Shown: positions 6,837 to 10,000 of the stretch, piece after piece
Numbering within the stretch: position 1 is the first letter of the stretch
Layout of the letters: each line of letters starts with the position of its first letter
From: Chrysomallon squamiferum
Lineage: Eukaryota; Mollusca; Gastropoda; Neomphalida; Peltospiridae
Assembly: GCA_012295275.1 (NCBI GenBank)
Contig: CM022677.1
Span: 27,638,879 to 27,648,878 of the forward strand
Direction of reading: 5' to 3'
DNA: 10,000 bases
Translations under genes and position numbers: made by a program
The notes under the pieces: generated by a model
Databases searched by the model: none
What the model was told of the DNA's origin: nothing
What the model saw: the letters and a program-made list of their open reading frames with translations, nothing else

Positions 6837-7295
6837 GCCGAGAGATATATAAATAATGAAGGATAGCGTGAAAGAGAGAAAAACACAGAGATAGGAAGAT
6901 AGACAGAGAGATACAGATGGAAGAAGATCGATATATAGATGCTCTCTTGTCAGAGAGAGTTTAATTGAGTAAGATGGGAAGAAGAAAAAATAATTAAACA
7001 AATTAAAAAAAAGAAAAGATAATAAAGATAAAAAAAGAATAAAGAATAAAAGTGACAGAAATCAAATAATATATTTATTAAATAGTAAATAGATGAAATA
7101 GACAACCCCCCCCACACAAAAGCAACAACATAAACGCAATCTACAACAACAAAGAAATGAAATAAATAAAATAAAAGTAAATGAAGAAGAAAAGATAACA
7201 GAAGAAAAGATAACAGAAAAAAAAGAAAGAAACGAAACAAACAAAACAAACCAAAAAAAACCCCAAAACAACAAAATCCAAAAACTAAAAAAAAG
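6834..7295. repeat. A-rich purine/adenine-cytosine low-complexity field
   Basis: Imperfect AGA/GATA sequence passes into A-rich AAGAAAAT and then A/C-rich words (CAACAACA, CAAACAAAACAAACC). It includes C8 at 7106-7113. Minus-strand Phe/Leu/Ser frames of 70-99 codons are composition artefacts. Confidence 0.8.
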
Positions 7296-7419
7296 AAAAA
7301 AAAAAAAAAAAAAAAAAAAAAAATAAAATGAAATAAAATAAAATAAAATAAAATAAAATGAAATAAACTAAGCTAAAATAAAATAAAATGAAATGAAATA
7401 AAATAAAATAAAATAAAAT
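7296..7419. repeat. Poly(A)28 followed by (AAAAT)n array
   Basis: A28 at 7296-7323 leads into AAAAT units with occasional G substitutions (AAATG) and one decayed unit near 7368-7375. Such A-rich arrays often grow from retroposon tails, but no body is recognised upstream. Confidence 0.95.
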
Positions 7420-7750
7420 CGACAAAACGCATCTGAACACAAGGAGAAAACAAAACGAAAACGAACAAAAACAATATTTATGCAATGAAGTTCGACAACT
7501 CTAGAAACGGACTGGTAAGCGAGATGAAAACTGACAAGATATTCGTAATCTAATACAGCTCGCATTGGTTTGGCTGGGGAGGCGAATAATCGATATTAAT
7601 TATTATAAAACACTTTGGAGAACAATATCGACAGAATGCTACTGGGAGTTGTGTCACCAGCAGATGTTGAATAAATCTAAATATGAAACGCTTCTTATTT
7701 TCATCACTTTGTGGTTTAACGTCTGAGTTATATTTGATAGGGTGTATTCA

Positions 7751-7755
<5 letters not shown>
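7420..7755. other. Unique-looking DNA, no gene
   Basis: Mixed sequence with CpGs near its left end. A donor-like CTGGTAAGC lies around 7512-7520. No exon, RNA gene or repeat family could be supported. Confidence 0.5.
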
Positions 7756-7837
<82 letters not shown>

Positions 7838-7906
7838 ATATATATATCTATATATATATATATATAGACACAAACATACTCACACACAGACGCACACACA
7901 CACACC
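7756..7906. repeat. Compound (TC)n-(TA)n-(CA)n microsatellite
   Basis: Pure TC at 7756-7828 (73 bp), then CTCTCTATATATATATC, a 20-bp CTATA...TATAG palindrome at 7848-7867 and imperfect CA units with CACAGACGCACA. The order and the palindromic TA centre match the tract at 1385-1576. Confidence 0.97.
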
Positions 7907-8085
7907 AAGATTAGCACTAAAATGTTTTAGTATTGTCTATTGTAACGCTATTGATCTTGTATTGTCAGAATTCAGCAGAATTTAGTTTGTTTAGAGTGTG
8001 ATTATAAAATATCAAATCAGAAGATGAACATGATGATATATATTTACTTTTCTGAATGTTTTTATTTCAGTGTTAAAAATGCTTC
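7907..8085. other. AT-rich DNA with an isolated acceptor-like signal
   Basis: AT-rich sequence. TGTTTTTATTTCAG ends at 8070 and resembles a 3-prime splice site, but no downstream exon is evident because poly(A) follows at 8086. Confidence 0.5.
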
Positions 8086-8222
8086 AAAAAAAAAAAAAAA
8101 ATGTATAAAAAGAAAGAAAGAAAGAAGAAAAAGAAGAAATAATAATAAAATATTAATGCTAGTAGTAACATTTTTCTATTTTCTATTTTCTTCTATTTTT
8201 AATTTTTTTTTTTTTTTTTTTT
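8086..8222. repeat. A-rich arm facing a T-rich arm
   Basis: A16 at 8086-8101 plus AAAGAAAG units up to about 8140 face a T-rich arm from 8170 (TTTTTCTATTTTCTATTTTC) ending in T20 at 8203-8222. The arms are loosely complementary and could fold into a weak imperfect hairpin. Confidence 0.8.
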
Positions 8223-8258
8223 CCGAAACAAACTAAAATTTCCGGCAGTTACAGAATC

Positions 8259-8266
8259 TCACGTGA
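8259..8266. promoter_or_regulatory. Palindromic E-box TCACGTGA
   Basis: A perfect palindrome; with flanks CTCACGTGAC it matches the CLEAR element at 9 of 10 positions. It sits 8 bp upstream of the IR-1 site and 116 bp upstream (start to start) of a CRE. Confidence 0.4.
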
Positions 8267-8274
8267 CAAATTTT

Positions 8275-8287
8275 AGGTCAATGACCT
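8275..8287. promoter_or_regulatory. Perfect IR-1 nuclear-receptor site AGGTCAATGACCT
   Basis: Two AGGTCA half-sites point towards each other with one spacer base, the exact IR-1 layout bound by EcR/RXR and FXR/RXR heterodimers. Molluscs are known to carry EcR and RXR homologues. Exactness over 12 specified bases makes chance unlikely in one window, but binding is not shown. Confidence 0.45.
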
Positions 8288-8374
8288 TTACGGCCTTCTC
8301 CCCCCACACTCACAGTCTTTCCTCTTTAGCAAACTATTTGTTTCTACAAAAAAGTTTCCCATTACAATGGAGAA

Positions 8375-8382
8375 TGACGTCA
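8375..8382. promoter_or_regulatory. CRE palindrome TGACGTCA
   Basis: An exact CRE in the context AATGACGTCACAG, nearly the same flanks as the copy at 5908 (AATGACGTCACGA). It shares the island with the E-box and IR-1 site. Confidence 0.4.
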
Positions 8383-8460
8383 CAGCTCGTGTTAACATTG
8401 GAGACCACTGAATATTTTTTTTGTTTTTCTCCCCAAGAAATAGTAATGCCTGAGGAAAAC

Positions 8461-8480
8461 AAAAAAAAAAAAAAAAAAAA
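8461..8480. repeat. Poly(A) run, 20 bases
   Basis: A homopolymer interrupting the regulatory-looking island. It gives the Lys run in the 8263-8628 frame. Confidence 0.92.
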
Positions 8481-8526
8481 TCTATTTTTTCGTTTGATCC
8501 GATTTCCAAACGGGCCGAATCCTTAT

Positions 8527-8547
8527 GGGTCACTGGGGGGGCAGGGG
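8527..8547 (+). other. Canonical G-quadruplex motif
   Basis: GGG, five bases, then G7 (which can serve as GGG-G-GGG), CA and GGGG satisfy the G3+N1-7 fourfold rule. It is the only such motif I noticed in this AT-rich window. Confidence 0.5.
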
Positions 8548-8584
8548 AGGTCTTCTGTGCCTTGCCACCTTCCTCATATCACTT

Positions 8585-8627
8585 TATATATATATATATA
8601 TTTTTATTATTATTTTATTTTATTTTA
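8585..8627. repeat. (TA)8 followed by TTATT/TTTTA units
   Basis: (TA)8 at 8585-8600, then TTTTTATTATTATTTTATTTTATTTT-type sequence. Short AT microsatellite. Confidence 0.92.
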
Positions 8628-8815
8628 AATAATTACAACGTCATTCCGTTATATGATTATCAACATATTAAAGTCGACTGTGTTGCTTACGAACGCTAGT
8701 ACGTCAACGACGACAGCGTCTACGACACAGACAAGCACCCTGGACAAAAACCGTGGTTCTCTCTTAGTCAGCCTGTCGAAGTACGGCGGTCGAAGTTTTA
8801 TTTCAATATTTGAAG

Positions 8816-8827
8816 GCCGCCATGTTT
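8816..8827 (-). promoter_or_regulatory. YY1-type site (GCCGCCATGTTT)
   Basis: It fits the YY1 core GCCGCCATNTT exactly. YY1 sites of this form often overlap translation starts, and here the ATG at 8822 opens 93 codons whose second half is only A-rich Lys/Gln/Asn translation. Confidence 0.35.
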
Positions 8828-8837
8828 ATTTTTAATC

Positions 8838-8850
8838 TGACCTTTGACCT
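8838..8850 (-). promoter_or_regulatory. Perfect DR-1 nuclear-receptor site AGGTCAAAGGTCA
   Basis: On minus the sequence is two exact AGGTCA half-sites separated by one A, the optimal HNF4/RXR/COUP-TF response element. It lies 11 bp beyond the YY1-type site in a CpG-rich island. Confidence 0.45.
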
Positions 8851-8871
8851 CGATTTCCTTTCGAGTGCAGC

Positions 8872-8885
8872 TTTTTTTTTTTTTT
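8872..8885. repeat. Poly(T) run, 14 bases
   Basis: Short homopolymer at the right edge of the CpG-rich island. Confidence 0.9.
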
Positions 8886-8969
8886 GTGACGGCGACAAAA
8901 CGCTCGAGATTTTTAAACGGAGCAGAACTAAAACGATCAGTTGTACTTTTTTATCTTTTGACAAAAATA

Positions 8970-9110
8970 GGATTAAAAAATACAAAAGAAAAAAAAATCC
9001 CAGAAAAACAACAACAATAACAACAAAACAAAAACAAAAACAAAACAAAAAAGAAAAAAAAGAAAAAAAAAGAACACAAAACAAACGGCAACAAAAAAAT
9101 TAATAAAAGA
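8970..9110. repeat. A-rich, then A/C-rich low-complexity tract
   Basis: AAAAAATCCCAGAAAAACAACAAC-type sequence, CAAAAACAAAAAC units and AAAGAAAAAAAAG. It is almost T-free. Minus-strand Phe/Leu/Val frames and plus-strand Lys/Gln/Thr frames are compositional. Confidence 0.8.
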
Positions 9111-9238
9111 AAACAGTTCTTGTAGAAGAACGCGCGCACACACAAACACACATACGAATACATAAGTTTTATATAGATGAAAAGGTATTCGTATACATAT
9201 ACATGCATATAAGTACAAATATCTATCTATCTATCTAT

Positions 9239-9281
<43 letters not shown>

Positions 9282-9345
9282 CATAGACACATGCATATAT
9301 ATATATATATATAAATATATATATGTACCAAGAGAGAGAGAGAGA
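9111..9345. repeat. CA / (ATCT)5 / (TA)n / GA microsatellite cluster
   Basis: Imperfect ACACACA near 9135-9152, (ATCT)5 at 9221-9240, (TA)17 at 9244-9277, (AT)9 at 9295-9312 and (AG)n at 9331-9345. Short ACAT links join the units. Confidence 0.95.
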
Positions 9346-9575
9346 TCTAACCGGTGGAATTCACAGGCGGATACCCAATGTATGAAGACAGAAGAGTTAC
9401 AAATGTATTACATTTTAATGGATTAACTGCACGAGACTTGCTCAAACAATAGGATTTGGTTTGATCTATAATAGTTCAACGTCAGACACCGCATCACTAC
9501 CGCCAGCATACTCCTCCGCCTTCATCATTAAGTCCGCACACCGGTGCTCGTATATTTCAAATATTAAACTTTTTA
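9346..9575. other. Unique-looking DNA, no gene
   Basis: Non-repetitive sequence of mixed composition with some CpGs. A plus-strand frame of 61 codons runs into poly(T) and has no recognisable features. Confidence 0.5.
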
Positions 9576-9595
9576 TTTTTTTTTTTTTTTTTTTT
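9576..9595. repeat. Poly(T) run, 20 bases
   Basis: Homopolymer followed by CTTTT. No element body is recognised on either side. Confidence 0.92.
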
Positions 9596-9723
9596 CTTTT
9601 TAAAGAAGTTGACGTCGACACGTCTCATCGAGACAAAAATAGTTAAAGGGGACGTTCAAAAATTAAACAGAAAGGGGCAAAACAGAACTGTATTAAAATA
9701 CCACCAAGATGGTACGAAAATGA

Positions 9724-9726
<3 letters not shown>
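9596..9726. other. Short unique segment with CRE-like word and mini-hairpin
   Basis: TGACGTCG at 9610-9617 is one base off the CRE. GTCTC-ATC-GAGAC at 9622-9634 is a tiny perfect hairpin. No gene is seen. Confidence 0.4.

Positions 9727-9800
<74 letters not shown>
9727..9800. repeat. (TC)37 microsatellite
   Basis: A 74-bp pure TC tract, the third such plus-strand homopyrimidine tract in the window. It gives a Ser-Leu repeat frame that is not a protein. Confidence 0.97.
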
Positions 9801-9804
<4 letters not shown>

Positions 9805-10000
9805 ATTATTTTAATGTGTATTAACATAGTAGGAGTACTATTTTATTATTAGTATTTCTTTTTATAAACTGATGCCAGGAGACAGATATCGAAGTGTTCT
9901 TCAAATGTCAAATGTTGCTCTCACTCAACTCCCACCTTGTAATCATTTCTGGAACCGCTTCGAGACATTTATACTTCAGGAATGATTAAGAAACGTCACA
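9801..10000. other. Unique-looking DNA to window end
   Basis: AT-rich, then mixed sequence. TTCTGGAA at 9947-9954 resembles two heat-shock-element units, with TTC four bases further on, out of the ideal spacing. No reading frame of note. Confidence 0.5.

Larger units (their letters stand above)
8628..8871. other. CpG-rich unique island
   Basis: About twenty CpGs in roughly 250 bases, much denser than the rest of the window (for example TACGTCAACGACGACAGCG). It holds the YY1-type site, the DR-1 and an ATG (8822) in a near-ideal GCCGCC context. An ATG-started frame at 8653-8835 (60 codons, Ser/Thr-rich centre) is possible but unrecognised. It may be a promoter or first exon, or merely GC-richer DNA. 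Confidence 0.4.

Noticed and set aside
8263-8628. 121-codon plus-strand frame
   Set aside because: The annotated start is GTG. The first ATG (8281) lies inside the IR-1 site, the frame crosses poly(A) and a TA repeat, and no domain is seen.
8822-9103. 93-codon frame with near-ideal Kozak context
   Set aside because: The start context is better explained as a YY1-type site. The C-terminal half is only A-rich Lys/Gln/Asn/Thr translation.

Overview
This is a eukaryotic, animal-type intergenic or intronic stretch with no protein-coding gene, rRNA, tRNA or recognisable transposon that I can support. It is strongly AT-rich and packed with microsatellites: TC/GA, TA, CA/TG, ATT, AGT, GAA, ATTTT, ATCT and poly(A)/poly(T). 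Compound tracts of the form (TC)n-(TA)n-(CA or TG)n recur. This texture, with bulky repeats and no genes, fits a mollusc, most plausibly a cephalopod. That is an inference from repeat style, since no diagnostic gene is present. Every long open reading frame is explained by simple repeats (poly-Ile/Tyr/His, Ser-Leu, Lys/Asn or Phe runs) or by AT-rich chance, and several have no ATG.

Layout. 1-1384: AT-rich single-copy-looking DNA with small palindromes, one poly(A) run and a G-poor A/C tract. 1385-1576: a large TC-TA-CT-TG compound microsatellite. 1720-1990: a CpG-bearing unique island with four phased CRCGTGA motifs and a repeated TTATCTCCCTTA element. 2190-2912: a degenerate minisatellite that has been invaded by TA/CA microsatellite growth. 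3120-3957: an 840-bp field of degenerate triplets. 4120-4392: an island with a CGCG palindrome, a TATA box and a CRE. 4460-4907: TA/CA and poly(T). 4960-5340: a unique island with a hammerhead-like core, an E2F-like inverted pair and a good splice donor. 5400-5819: TA/CA/TG microsatellites. 5860-6090: a CLEAR-type E-box plus a CRE. 6094-7420: simple-sequence field (CTTT, ATTTT, ATT-GAA, GA, poly(A), AAAAT) broken by a unique island at 6485-6760. 7756-7906: TC-TA-CA compound. 8235-8550: an island with an E-box, a perfect IR-1 nuclear-receptor site, a CRE and a G-quadruplex motif. 8640-8870: a CpG-rich island with a YY1-type site and a perfect DR-1. 9000-9345: A-rich and TA/ATCT repeats. 9576-9800: poly(T) and a long TC tract.

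How it might work. The unique islands between the microsatellites share a small vocabulary of transcription-factor-like words: CACGTGAC four times, TGACGTCA three times, and AGGTCA-based DR-1/IR-1 sites. If the window is functional at all, it is most likely as a set of short regulatory modules. This is a motif-level inference only. Conservation, chromatin or transcript data would be needed to show activity.
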